From: Conidiobolus incongruus B7586
Taxonomy: Eukaryota; Entomophthoromycota; Entomophthoromycetes; Entomophthorales; Conidiobolaceae
Assembly: GCA_000697335.1 (NCBI GenBank)
Contig: JNEM01016644.1
Coordinates: forward strand, 1-40,405
Direction: 5' to 3'
DNA: 40,405 nucleotides
The notes under the pieces are model-generated. The model was not told where the DNA came from and ran no database searches. It worked only from the letters and a program-made list of their open reading frames with translations. This document shows, piece by piece, positions 1 to 11,654 of this stretch. Numbering within the stretch: the stretch's first letter is position 1; each line of letters starts with the position of its first letter. The translations under genes and the position numbers were made by a program.

Positions 1-1142
1 ATATTGTATAATTCAGATTATTGAATATTCTGTAATTACCTATATAATACATAAACTTTTTGATCATATAAACCTTGGCCTAAAATAAATGAAAATTAAA
101 AATTGTGTTTGTACTGGATTCAATAAAAATTACCAAAGCGATCAGCTCTCAACGTTTGAATATCAATTGAACAAATTTCTATATCACCAATTAATTAAAA
201 TATTCTATATTAAATAGATATAAAGGTTATTTTTACCAGTTTGATAAACATCTGATAAAGCCTTCAATTCTAATTAAAATCATTAAATATTTGTGTGTGT
301 AATTTAAATAAAAATGGCTTACCAATTGCACCGCCCCAAGTATTTTCTTTCAACATCAAATTACAATATTCATTAACAGGATTACCCAAAATTGCTTCAT
401 TGAAATTTTCAGGATCTTGGACGATTTTTTGGACTACGTCTAATCAATTTATATCATTATCAATACTTCACATTTATTTAATGATAAAATTTATGAAAAC
501 CTTTTCGTAGTTGGTTAGCTATAGAACTATCTTTTTTTAGAACATAGCTATTATGAAATATTGATTAACGATTAAGTTATATTGTTAGAGTTTAAAAAAT
601 ACCCTAAAATATTTTATTAGATTATAGCTGAAAATGTTATGAAGTTATTAATTAACACCTAAAGCTCTAAATAAACAACTGTTATCATCTGGAATATCCT
701 AAGTAAATAGGTATTAATACTCATTGACAGAAAATTCTTTTTTATAATAATTACTCTTTTAATTACATAACCAGAATCTATTCTAATGTATTTATGCTTT
801 CCAATACTGGTACTACTATTATTGCTATTATTTTTAATTTGAGTATTACTACCGTTATTCTGGATCAAAATATGTAGACGGTCATTATTTCTAATATCCA
901 TTTCACTTAGTAAACTGTCTAAATTTGCTGAAACTAATTTTGGAGGGAAACCAGCCTTCACTAATAAAATAATCAACTTATGTAAATATAGTGAAATTAG
1001 GTATATCACCTTGTAACATATCTGGTGTAGTTCCCAACTTGTCACTTACTACACTTAATAAATCACTCCAATTTGCTTGGTCTTTTGAAATTTGTATTTC
1101 ATGGGACCCTCGCTCACTTGTTATTTTTAATTTTAAAGTCAT
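1..1142 (-). CDS. OTU1: OTU1/YOD1-like deubiquitinase, partial (3' end beyond window)
   Basis: Cysteine protease of the OTU family that trims ubiquitin chains in Cdc48/p97 pathways such as ER-associated degradation. Exons on the minus strand: 1142-1010, 960-755, 698-659, 603 (one base), 547-501, 439-323, 269-237, 178-134, 79-40, then an intron leaving the window. Residues 1-78 look like the UBX-like N-terminal domain of the family (GFPPK, then LLSEMDIRNNDRLHIL). A polar Asn/Ser linker follows, then the catalytic motif DDNSCLF with D118 and C121, and the family segments EAILGNP and TWGGAIE. The catalytic histidine and C-terminal zinc finger would lie left of the window. Nearly every intron is 49-61 bp. 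The ATG at 1142 is the only start that gives the N-terminal domain. It is head to head with the CCDC130 gene, 335 bp apart. Family call is firm; the one-base exon is inferred. Confidence 0.88.
603..603 (-). other. Predicted one-nucleotide micro-exon of OTU1
   Basis: Exon 3 ends at 659 after GCT TTA G. A canonical intron 658-604 (GTGTTA...TTTTAG) is followed by a single G at 603, and then directly by another canonical intron 602-548 (GTATTT...AATAG). Both introns are exactly 55 bp, typical for this gene. Joining G + G + C restores codon GGC and gives FRALGYVLKKD, which fits the OTU1 pattern after the catalytic cysteine. Removing 658-548 as one intron shifts the frame into an early stop. Alternatives are a sequencing error or a non-canonical splice site. 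Confidence 0.6.
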
Positions 1143-1477
1143 TGTTTAACATTAATATTCTTTATAATGTTATTAATTTTAACAGGATTTAGACGATCGA
1201 AAAGAAATATGACTGTAAAGATAATGAATTCATAATTTATATTGTATTGGATTAAGGGTTGTTGAGGGATATCTAATCAATTAAATGTAGGAATTGATTG
1301 GTTAATAGTATTTATAATCAACTCTATTTAATCAAATTTTAAATTAACAGTCATAAAATTAAATTTTTCATAATCCCATAATTTTATTAAATAAAAAACA
1401 CAAGGTTATTTATTTAGATTAAATGGTTGCAAAAAACTGAGACTTCACAAAATTGAAAATTGTAAATAGTATTCATA
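1143..1477. promoter_or_regulatory. Shared divergent promoter region, OTU1 / CCDC130
   Basis: 335 bp separate the two start codons, which face away from each other. The spacer is AT-rich and contains a GATTGG (inverted CCAAT) at 1296-1301. Shared regulation is inferred from the geometry only. Confidence 0.4.
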
Positions 1478-2631
1478 ATGGCAGATCGTAAAGCACTAAA
1501 TAAATATTATCCACCAGATTGGGATCCTTCAAAAGTACAAATATTTATGAAATATTGTAAAATTTATAAAATATTAATCCATTAATAGGGTTCTCTAAAT
1601 ACATACCAAGGTCAACATGCATTAAGACATCGAGCAAGAAAATTAAATCAAGGGATATTAATTATCCGCTTTGAAATGCCCTTCCCGATAGTTTGTTCTG
1701 GATGTAATGCGAATATTGGTATGGGGGTACGCTATAATGCGGAAAAGAAAAAAGTTGGAAATTATTTTTCTACTCCAATTTATCAATTCACTATGAAGTG
1801 TCATCTCTGTCCTAATAAGATTGTGGTGCAGACGGATCCTAAAGTAATATTAAGTTGTTTCTATTAATTTCCATAAGAATGTATTAAACTGTTATTCAAT
1901 TCTAATTTAGAATACCGATTATACGGTAATCCAAGGTGGCATTAAAAGAACTACTGTCTGGAACCCAGAAGACAGTGAAACGATAGCACTTAAAGATGAT
2001 TCAAAACCTCAAAATCCATTCAATGTCCTTGAGCACAAAACGAAAGATTTTAACAAGGGATTGGAAGCTGCTCCGAGATTGATGCAACTTCAATCTCTAA
2101 ATCAAAAACATTGGGAAGATCCATATACTCAATCTCAAAAACTGAGATCTATATTTCGTAAGGGACGTAAAGAAAGGGAAGCTGCTGAGGAGCGCAGTAA
2201 TCAGCTTAAGGATAAATATAGCTTGTTTATTGAACTAGAACCTGAGTCAAAGGATGACGAAATTGAAGCTAAACAAAAACAATTTAAGAGTAAGTTAATA
2301 TGCTCAAGTTCCAAATCCTTATTAACACAATAATTCTCTAGGCGAAAACGATCAAATGGAGCAATTACAAAAATCTAAAGAGCAATCCCTCGCATCAAGT
2401 CTATTTAGGAGTAAAAATCCAGTTGACAAAGCAACAACCAACGACCATCTGAAAAATTTAAAAAATCAACTGAGTCAACTATCGGACCCGTTTTTAAACA
2501 ATACTTCTTCAAAACCGTCTAATCAACCAACCATTCAAATCAAGAAAAAACCTAAAACATCGACCAAATCTGGTACTTTGCCATTAGACTATTTACAATC
2601 ATATGCTTCAGATTCTGAATCCGATAGTTAA
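1478..2631 (+). CDS. CCDC130/Yju2-family pre-mRNA splicing factor
   Basis: Member of the Yju2/CCDC94/CCDC130 family, which joins the spliceosome around catalytic activation in the nucleus. Exons 1478-1534, 1589-1843, 1911-2289 and 2342-2631 give 326 residues. The N terminus (ADRKALNKYYPPDWDPSK) and the following block (RHRARKLNQGILIIRFEMP) are the family hallmarks and look closer to CCDC130 than to Yju2/CCDC94. C55-x2-C58 and C89-x2-C92 form the expected zinc site, with the conserved GMGVRYNAEKKKVGNY between them. The middle is charged and probably coiled coil; the tail is basic, then ends in an acidic serine-rich stretch (SYASDSESDS). The three introns (54, 67, 52 bp) are GT-AG. The start is fixed by the conserved N-terminal motif. 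Confidence 0.92.
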
Positions 2632-3075
2632 TTATTTTCAATGTGATATTTGTTTATATTAAATCAATTTATTTTTATTTATTTCATGTAATAAATAATT
2701 TATTTTATAAAATAGACATATCTTTTTAATGTTAAATTTTGTTTATAATTGCAGGAATTGTTATGTCTATCTCATGGTTGATTGATATAATATTAATTTA
2801 AAGGTTTGTTTATTTTAAACCATTTGATTTCTGCAGAATATTCATTTTTTTAATTGAGTATATTATATTTAAAAAATTCATAATTTATACACTAACTCAA
2901 GTTCTAATTTTCTCATAATCGATTTTAACTTAATCTAGTAAAAACAACTAATAAAATTTCAATACCCATAATCACATAAATTTAGTATATTTGATTAAAG
3001 GTTTATGTCAATTACAAGCCAAATAACACTAAAATTTTATGTAATGCTAAATAATTTATCTAGAACATTGAATCA
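2632..3075. other. Intergenic spacer, CCDC130 to SWT1-like gene
   Basis: 444 bp, AT-rich, with AATAAA-like 3'-end signals just after the CCDC130 stop (around 2691). No open frame or structured element seen. Confidence 0.5.
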
Positions 3076-4455
3076 ATGGTTAACTCTATAATTATTATTG
3101 ATACAAATATTTTAATTCAAGATTTGGACTTAGTAGAAGATATAGTAACCAATTCAAATAGATTAAATGTGGTCATTGTCATACCTTGGATCGTACTGCA
3201 AGAGTTGGATAGACAGAAGGTAATCTTGTAAAATTTTATTATAGAATATCAATTTTAACCAAATATTTTAACAGTCAGGAAACAATCAAAATTTGAAGAG
3301 ATCAGCTCAAAAAGCTCACGATAAGTTGATTGGTTGGTTTAAAGATTATTCCAATTGGATACGAGGACAAAAAACTAATGAATATATTTCAACTTATGAT
3401 GTAACTCCCAATATACAATTTTTATTTTTATTGGAATATTTATCTCGTTTGTTATTATAGACTAATGACGATAAAATTTTGGACTGTTGTACGTAAGTCA
3501 ATTTATTTATTTGAAAAATATATCCCATTTATTTTAATTGTTGGTATTGCTTATAGTTACTTTAAGACATATTTTCCAGTTCCTGTTATTTTATTGACAA
3601 ATGATAAAAATTTGAGAGTAAAGGGTGAAGTACATGAGGTTACGACTCACACTTCTTCAGAGCTGAATATACAATTCCAAGCTGCAATTAAAAATCTCAC
3701 CGATCAAATGGAAGTAGACGAAGTTCATGTTAATGGTTATACGGTAATTAGACATTATAATATAAACACTGGAAGCAATATTAATCTATTTTTAAAAATA
3801 TTAAAAGGATGAAAAGCCTTTGAATCAAAGAATTTTAAATGAAGATCCCATCGTTGAAGATAATAATGATATTATTATGTATGACGCTCCTAGTGAATCT
3901 TTTGATCATTTACCTCATATTTATGGTGACAAAAATAATGTCGAAATGGAAGGATACCATCCTGAAGAGATATCATGCGAAACCAATGACGAATTCCAAT
4001 ATGTATCTCACTTTGGCCCGTCTATCCACTATTCTATCGAATTATACCAAGTAATCTCCAGTATTATAGAATATTTAGAAAAGAACTTGAACCCTCAAAT
4101 ACAACAACATCTCGAGAAAGAACTGGGCGACATGTGGGATTACGGTATCGAATCCTTACCACCATGGTCCATCGACCAAATGGTATTCATCATCGAAAAC
4201 AAGTACGATGTATTTCAAAAAATCTACCCCATGGAACTTCGAAGAAATCTCTACCAATTAAAAACCATTCTCAAGAGCTGGAAGCGTCTCAAAGAGTACA
4301 ATGTAGGAAAAGTATACAAAGCCGATGCTCTAAAACTACTCGAATTTACTGAATTATTACTAATGTTGGATAAAAACCAGAGGACTGAAGTGATGGATCG
4401 AAGGTCTCTATTAAATCATTTTAAATCAAATATTTTGAAATGTAGAGAGCCTTAA
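3076..4455 (+). CDS. SWT1-like PIN-domain RNA endonuclease
   Basis: Predicted nuclear endoribonuclease of the Swt1 type, which in yeast takes part in quality control of mRNPs at the nuclear pore. Exons 3076-3219, 3275-3400, 3461-3492, 3557-3743 and 3808-4455 give 378 residues. The PIN fold is clear: IIIDTNILI with D9; VLQELDRQK with E43; NDDKILDCCTYF with D94 and D98; PVILLTNDKNLRVK with D117. These acidic residues would hold the catalytic metals. Residues about 165-230 are an acidic linker; the C-terminal 150 residues are helical and match the general layout of the Swt1 C-terminal domain, though I cannot confirm that by eye. Introns are 55, 60, 64 and 64 bp. It follows the CCDC130 gene in tandem. 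Confidence 0.82.
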
Positions 4456-5253
4456 AATTTTGGATGAATTATATTAATTTACTTAGTGTAATATTGCAAA
4501 TTTATTGAATAAAAATATAATTTAATTGCTTAATAATATCAATACAATAGTTTTGGTTTTAATAATAACTTTATATTTACTTGATGATTGCAGTAATGTA
4601 AATTATATTACTATTTTTTAGATTAACTGAATTAAATTCATAATAAAAATTGAATTGAAATTAAATTATCAAATAAGAAAATATGAAAATAGAAACATCC
4701 AAGAGTGTAATTTGAAAAATAATAATACGATAATAAAAATAACCGATATTATAATTTTTTTCCTTAACCGCAACATTGAAATTGTTTGAATTCTCAAAAA
4801 TTTAATCAATATTGAAACAATCTTCACAAAAATTATTAATTCGGATAATTCAAAATTAAATTAAACATTTTATATAATATATAGTAATGTGCATGTTAGT
4901 ACATAATTAAATAATTGGTATTAGAGTGATGAGTTATTCTTGAATATATCATTATCGATTCATTGTCATAATTAATTAATGTGTATGAAGATATTACTTA
5001 TTGAATGTATAATGATACTAATATGATTCAAATTAAAATTGAAGAGATGAGTTGCTTATCTGTAACATTATGAAATGATTGAAATGGGTTTCAGTTCACC
5101 ATCTCAAAATTGTATAAATTCATAGAAGCATTCTCGGCCCAGTTATGAGAGTTCGAAATTAATTAAACTCGCGAATATATTTTGACATTATTATATTGAC
5201 AGTTTATTGTAGTGCTTGATAATCAATTATATCTGAATTCTAAGGTTTATTTA
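4456..5253. other. AT-rich spacer with a TATA-like box
   Basis: AATAAA at about 4507 probably ends the SWT1-like transcript. TATAAATT at 5113-5120, 134 bp before the next start codon, is a reasonable TATA box for the small peptide gene. Nothing else recognisable. Confidence 0.4.
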
Positions 5254-5436
5254 ATGATGCTGATGTATTCTAAGTTCATTGCTTATTTGATGTTTATGTT
5301 GGGTGCTGCTTCCATGGCTGTAACTAATACTGAAGGTATATTCATCATTTACAATAACTATATTCACTAACTTATTATCTTAGAGCCTGAAGCTCTCGAA
5401 GATACTGTATTTAACCCCGGAAGAGGATCCGACTAA
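5254..5436 (+). CDS. Small secreted peptide, unknown function
   Basis: Two exons, 5254-5335 and 5384-5436, with a 48-bp GT-AG intron, give a 44-residue product. The first about 24 residues are hydrophobic and methionine-rich with small residues before a likely cleavage point (FMLGAASMAVT), as in a signal peptide. The rest (about 20 residues, EPEALEDTVFNPGRGSD at the end) is acidic and hydrophilic. Two adjacent ATG codons open the frame. A TATA-like box lies 134 bp upstream, and the next acceptor-like AG two bases downstream would give an immediate stop, so the chosen join is the only productive one. I recognise no family. It could be a secreted effector or signal peptide, or a chance frame; it would be missed by most length cutoffs. 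Confidence 0.45.
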
Positions 5437-5543
5437 TAACTATTTTCATTGATAACACATAGGCATATTGGAACTGTATATATATATATTCCCCGTTATT
5501 TTTAAATTAACAATAAAAACATTCTGATTCATTTATTTTTTAA

Positions 5544-7866
5544 TTAATGAAAACCTTTATATTCCAAAGGACAGATACTCTCTTCATAATTTCCAAGCCA
5601 ATTTATTTGCAACTTTTTATTGAACAGCAAAAATACTATTATAAAGGCGAATCCTGAACCACAGTCGAGAGCTGCCGACGTAATGTAGGGGTCGCGACTC
5701 CACCAGCCGAGCCGATGCTTCAAAAAATAGCAATTAAATAATGTGGGTAACAAAAACCAGATAGAGTACTGCAATGGAAATATGGGTGGTAGGAGTGCAG
5801 CGCTCGACAGTATGGGAGGCACATGGAATTTTTTAAAGACATCGAAGTACCTACTCGCCACGCAGATTGAAATTGGCAAAAAGAAACCAATTAAAAAACG
5901 GCACAAAATTATAAAGTAGTCAGTTTTTGGCCCAAGAATTTTCCAAGTACCCACCAATCCCTAAATGGTCGAACTGTGAGTGAATACTTTGCTGATTTCG
6001 CAGCTCTAACTCCCGTGCATGGCTTTCGTTGTGCACAGACCTTCGACACATGCCATGAGATCGTAGGCCACTAGCGTGTTAATGAGAGCAACCCGTACCA
6101 TTTCAATAATCATCACTGCGAAAACGCCGCATGGTAGTAATTTGATACAGTGATATAATTTTAAATAATATAAGTGATAGCTTGATATAAAGTTTGAAAT
6201 GCATGTTTTAAAAATCATATTGCCGACAGCAACCCCAGAGTATATTCAACCTCCAATCACTTCGGCGACTACATGAGTTTGGTTGCCAGTGCGTAAATCA
6301 TGCCGTTTGGTACGGTTAAGATCACTCCGACTAAGCAAGCGATGAGAATGCCCCAGTATCTGAGAGAATTGTCGAAATAGAATTTATTTAGCATGGCACT
6401 CGCCAGGATGCATAGGAGAAGTTCAAGTAGGTGAATTTGCCTATATTTAAGAATTGTTTTATAAGTTTGTAGTGAGTGTCTGGTTTAGTAATTCGCTGGT
6501 CTTGAACATCTGGAATAAGAGCTTGCGATGGTGGATAATTACATGGACTATGCTACTAGAAACTGTTGCACAGTTGGCTGCATAGCTGACACACAATAAA
6601 AGAGAGATCTTTAATAAACTATCTCTTTCATAGATGATGGGATTGAACATGGTGGATTCGTTGAGGATGGCATCCGTATTGTAAGGCTTGCCAAGCTTTT
6701 TGAAGTGGCGATGTTCCCTATTGATAATTTCCAACTCTGCCACAGGTTGGAGTAGTAGCCTATAGGTATTACTATCCATATGATGATTACAAATCCTATG
6801 AATAGATTGTCACTTGCGTAATATGGTACAATGATTCGAGACTCCAAAATACTCATAATCGTAATCCAATCAAAGCCAAAATTAAGAAATCTCAAGCCCT
6901 TAGGATTTTATCCCAACTGATTCATAACGAGATTTCTAGGCTGTATCAAGTACAACATACTCACTTTGGACAGCAACTGAAAGAAATAAATTGGACAAAC
7001 CGAATAAATCGCTACGGTTACTCTCAATATTAAAAAATATTTTAATCCTTGATTTTGGGGTTCTTTCATTGAATTTCTGGGTCTCATATTCTCTAAATTT
7101 TGAGATGGTATTAGCGGTGTGGGAGTAATGGACTCATCATTGGTTTCTGATATGTTGAAATCGTCTAACTAGATATCCACATCGTTTTCGTAGTTGTCGT
7201 TGTTCTCCGCCGATCCCAATCCGTGAAGCGTTCAGAGTAAATTTATACTCACTTGACTTGTTGGCCACGCCATATTGACAGGATCTACCAAGTACCTAGA
7301 GAACAATCCACCCAGACTAAATCCTACGAGTAGTGTCAATACGATGAATCCTAACGATACCCACTGATTGAGATCCATACCCAACCCATTTTCCTGGCAG
7401 TCACGAACAGCATCCCTTAAGGCCATGTGGTATTATTGTGATAAAATATTGATATAAGTGCATGTTTCTTAACATTAAAACCACCAGGATTCAAATAAAA
7501 TATAAAATTTGTAAATTCTAAACCTGTATTTTGGTAATAGTTTCAACATGAGATATCCGCGCGGATATATAATTACGAGTAGACCTACTATCAATATGTT
7601 GAATCGGAATGTCCTCAAATAGATGTATTGGTTCAAGGAGCTGAGTATTTCACTTAATATGAAACTGAGGACCCACACACGAAATGTCAGGCACGGAGTA
7701 CTTTGATCGTCAGTTTTGGGGGCTGTGTGACGTACTATGGATATGTGACTGTTCTCATTCGGATAAATTTCATAGGGATTTGGGGACGTCTGCATTGAGG
7801 ACTTCTTCACGTATTATCATATATGGCTGTTGTATCATCTTTGCCAATGTTAGGATATTTCGTCAT
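5544..7866 (-). pseudogene. Oligopeptide transporter (OPT family) pseudogene
   Basis: Decayed host gene for a proton-coupled oligopeptide transporter of the plasma membrane. Family blocks appear in the right order but in different frames. At about 7810-7580: DDQSTPCLTFRVWVLSFIL and a PKYRF block. At 7510-7460: LNPGGFNVKKHALI. At 7424-7232: LNQWVSLGFIVLTLLVGFSLGG...MAWP. At 6980-6650: LVMNQLG, FDWITIMS, YYSNLW. At 6690-6460: GKPYNTDAILN...VSSSIVHVIIHH. At 6220-6000: NMIFKT...NTLVAYDLM..VEGLC. At 5957-5544: KILGPKTDYF...ALDCGSGFAF...NWLGN...CPL. I count at least six breaks between frames plus several stops, more than 50-60 bp introns could absorb. Its GC content is higher than the spacers, so decay is incomplete. 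Confidence 0.88.
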
Positions 7867-9464
7867 TATGAAATAGCTTAATCAAATAAAGTAATTTTAT
7901 AGTTTCCAACTTGAGAATTGTTAAAACAAATCAATTTATCTATTCCTTTTAATCAAAACCAGAATAAACATACAATTTAGCAAAACTTCAATACTTATAT
8001 TGTTCAATCAACTCAAAATATTCTCCAAAACCACGAAAGAGCAACCCATCTTGGATATCCAAAAAGCTTATACAGCCAAAGATCATCAATTTGATACACA
8101 TAAATTTAATATCCAAGCTTTCAATAATTGATAATTTCGCAATAAAATATTGGTGATTTCAATTACCTTTTTTGTTTTGAATAGAATTTTAGAAGACATT
8201 TTTTTAATTGAAATTAATTACGATGTATGATTGACAAATTAGAGATAATTTATTGATTTTCAGATTTATGAAATTAAGAGCAAATTCATTATAGTGTGTT
8301 AAAAATTAAAATATTTATAAAAACATCAAAATAATAAGATCAAAAAATAATGAATTCAGAATTTTGATTTTTTTAATTAAGAATCTGCAATTAATTAATT
8401 ACTAATAAACCATCATACTATTGAGTATTTTTAGAATTCTGTACAATATATACTTTTAATAATCATAATCTTAATTACTATTATTCATTTATCAAAAAAT
8501 TTGGAATATTGCACTATATTCATTATAGTTATTGAAGAACCATTTGTAAAATTATCAATCACGGATATCAATATAAATTTTGTATATCCTCAAGAAAACC
8601 ATTAGGAATTAAAATTGATGAGCTAGATATTTCAATTAAATTTCAATAAAAAACCATACTCATTTTTTATCAATACATTAGATACATTTTCTTATTTATT
8701 AACAAGGAATTTTGATCAATTAATCGAGTTGCCTAATACAATATATTGTATTGCTTGAATAAGTGTAAGATTGATATTATTATATTGAAAATTTAAAATT
8801 CCAAAACCAAAATTTTCTTTGAAATACTAAACCAATTACTACCTTCAGAATGCTAAGTAACAACTTTATTTACAATTCTATAAACTAGTTAATTGATATA
8901 TTCGAATAATAAAATGGTATAATTGTGATATTACAGTCATAAAGATTCAATTCACAACCTATATTAGATATAATTTTCATATGTGAAAATAATTAAATTT
9001 TTAATTGGTATAGTTTAATATTTGTATTCTATATCTAGTTAAATCCAATGAAATCATCTCTTTCATAATTGGGATAAAAATCCATGTGCTTTGATATTGG
9101 AGTAAATATATTATTCAAAGTTCATATATTATCCAAATTAACAAATAAATAAATTAATTTAGTTAAATTAGGACATTATTGTTTTTCAAAAAAAATGATC
9201 ATATAATTGAGTTGAGAGTAAAATTATAAATATTATTCATTTGAAAAGTAGAAAACAAATCTTATATAAATAGTATCAAACCCTTACAATTTATTTAAAG
9301 TTTTGATTTTTTATAATATCAGATAATACCAAAAAATTGAAGCAAAATCAATTCCCAACTTGACAGAACATTCAGCTTCTATTGACAAATCAAAAAAATG
9401 CTTGGACAAGCCCTTATTTCACCAAATCACATGCAAAAACACAGAAAATAGAAATTTCTATTCC
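7867..9464. other. AT-rich spacer, no gene seen
   Basis: About 1.6 kb with no coding signature. It holds a perfect 12-bp palindrome (TTGGATATCCAA near 8053) with a partial echo (AATATCCAAGCTT) near 8110. Otherwise plain AT-rich sequence. Confidence 0.5.
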
Positions 9465-10014
9465 AATATGTTACTATTGAAGCTGTTTTACCTATTATAC
9501 TCTTCTTTACGCTCAAACATTTTTATAGTGAATAAAGAGCAGTGATTGCCCCATTAATTATTTCTCCAATATTGGGGTTGTATAATATCTTTATCAAGAA
9601 GAGATTTGAACCTTTTCCAATTATAATGGTTCTCTCACTACTTTTTGGATTAGCCCTTAGTAAAATACTTCATGATCCACACTTAGTTGAAATTAATGGT
9701 GCAGTGGTCCTTTGGACAATTGAATTTGTCTTATTAGTAGTTGTTGGGTTTAAAAGTTTTTTTATTCAAAAGTCTAAGATCATTGAGAATAAGAGGGAAA
9801 AACTTCAGGAATTCAAGATTAATTGAGAGATCAAAGAGTATAGAAACGCAATCTTTAGTATCTATAGTTTGGGGTACTGTAATCATTATTCAGACAAATG
9901 TCAGTGTTTTTTACTCTTTATAATAAGTACCAGTTTGTTTGTGATTCTAACTAATATAAGCATTTTTGGTTCAATTGTGGTCATGCTGATATGGAGCATT
10001 GTATTTGACCGATA
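9465..10014 (+). pseudogene. VC0807-like multi-pass membrane protein, decayed
   Basis: Relic of a small membrane protein of the VC0807 type found in bacteria and many fungi; the function of the family is unknown. In one frame the sequence reads EAVLPIILFFTLKHFYSE, a stop, then PLIISPILGLYNIFIKKRFE and FGLALSKILHDPHL, the order of the first helices and the loop of that family. After about 9826 the frame changes twice: a segment with SIVWGTVIII and then a last helix (STSLFVILTNISIFGSIVVM) ending at 10014. At least one stop and two frame changes make it a pseudogene. The start is not preserved with certainty; an upstream stretch from 9360 may be its N terminus. Family call from memory of the pattern, moderate confidence. 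Confidence 0.6.
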
Positions 10015-10730
10015 AGTTAAAACCATTCTACAGTCATGAAACACAATTCAATATTGTATAATAAAATAAAAATCATCAATTAATAAATGATTATCCTAAA
10101 GATATTGTCACTTAATTATTAAGTATTAAAATAATAAACAACATTATATTTTAGCTTACTGAACGATTATAATATATCATGATTTATGAATAATTATTGG
10201 AAAAATGATTTATTTAATATCACACAAAAATAAAATATAGGCTCCAAATGTTTTTGTCAAGAACTCCCTGATTTTATATTCCATATTTGTATACAAATCT
10301 GATAAAATACTAAATACATCAAGTTCATTAATATTGATTAAATTGAGTCAAATCCGATATATCATTGTAATGTTTCATATTTCATATATATTTACCTTGG
10401 AATAGAATGTATCGTATCTTCAATGTATCTATTACAATACATGGATTGACCCTGAATTAAAATATTGAATTGGTTATTTTATTATTAATAATTTTATGAT
10501 ACTGAATAAAAACGAATATAATGATTGTATTTGATTTAAAACCAGTTATGAATAAACAATAATGATATATTAATTGAAATCATTTCAATCCCACATAGAT
10601 AAAAATTATAAACCCTATTAATAAATTGATAAAAAAACAACCAAGAGAACATTATTCAAGAAAGACAAATTTTTAATTTAATTAAAAAATTAAGTTAATC
10701 ATTGTCTTCCTATTGATTTAAATCCAAGTG
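10015..10730. other. AT-rich spacer, no gene seen
   Basis: 716 bp with no frame or repeat that I can support. It presumably holds the 3' end of the R3H gene transcript. Confidence 0.5.
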
Positions 10731-11654
10731 TCAAGAGAACAAATGAGAATAAAATGAAGTCTTAGGAGGTTGGAAGGCTTCGTCAGGTTCAACAACATAG
10801 GTGACACGTTCATTGGAAGGGTTATTCATACCTTGAAAATTAAAAAATAAGTTAATAGGTAAAAAATATATAATAAAATGATAACTTACTAAAGGAAGTA
10901 ACGTTATAATACTTGCACATATTATGAATGACCAACCTTGAGAAGGAATCAGTAATAACCCAAGCCAACTGACGTTTACCATCCTGACCCATAATAATGG
11001 TAGGAGGAATTGGCTTGGTTACATCATTATAGGTAGTTTCTTTAGTAATAATAATCAAATCTTCATCTTCAATATTATCCTTAATAAAACAATCGTTATG
11101 GTCATCATCTAAATCTTCCCATTCCACATGATTAAATTCACCTACCCCCTTAGCATCCAAAATAAGTTTGATAAATTGATTCAAATGATCTTCACACTCT
11201 TGTACAAATTCTGGTGAAATTTTGGCACGTTTAGCCATCTTCTTCACATTTCTAGCTACAATGGGCTCGGGACCTTGGCGGCCTGGCTCAAATGGAATAG
11301 AAACAAAATAATTGGGGTGCATGAATCGAGATGCAAAGTGGAATTTGGGAATATGGGGACCATAGCCGGGTGGCAATAGGTCCTCAGGAGTTAATAATGC
11401 TAAGGGATGGTCTTTAAAATTATCTATAAGGGGTCGGCAAGTCAGGATCAATAAAAATTTTACATATATCCTAAAGTAAATGAGTTACCATTATTGATAC
11501 GCTGCCTCCTCCTCGACCCTATCCTCTTATTATTTTCGGTAGTTTCTTGAGGGAAGGTAGTGTTAACTAAATTAAAATAGGCATTCAACTTATCAGCGCC
11601 GGGGATGTGAGAAGGTAAAGCAAGATTTAAAGGAGTATCATAAGTAGCAGTCAT
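10731..11654 (-). CDS. R3H-domain protein with R3H-associated N-terminal region
   Basis: Putative single-stranded nucleic-acid-binding protein of 266 residues. Exons on the minus strand: 11654-11489, 11423-10890 and 10831-10731, with introns of 65 and 58 bp. The N-terminal half carries the RRRQR motif followed by NDNFKDHPLALLTPEDLLPP, typical of the R3H-associated region in fungal proteins. Then comes an acidic stretch (EWEDLDDDHND). The C-terminal R3H domain reads ITDSFSRLVIHNMCKYY with the R-x3-H core, continuing across the last intron into SFSMNNPSNERVTYVV. The ATG at 11654 is the first in frame and its 55-residue first exon joins cleanly. The exact cellular role is not known to me. Confidence 0.8.

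Noticed and set aside
9360-9545. Separate 61-residue gene before the VC0807-like relic
   Set aside because: Starts without ATG and overlaps the relic; better explained as part of, or upstream of, the decayed membrane protein.
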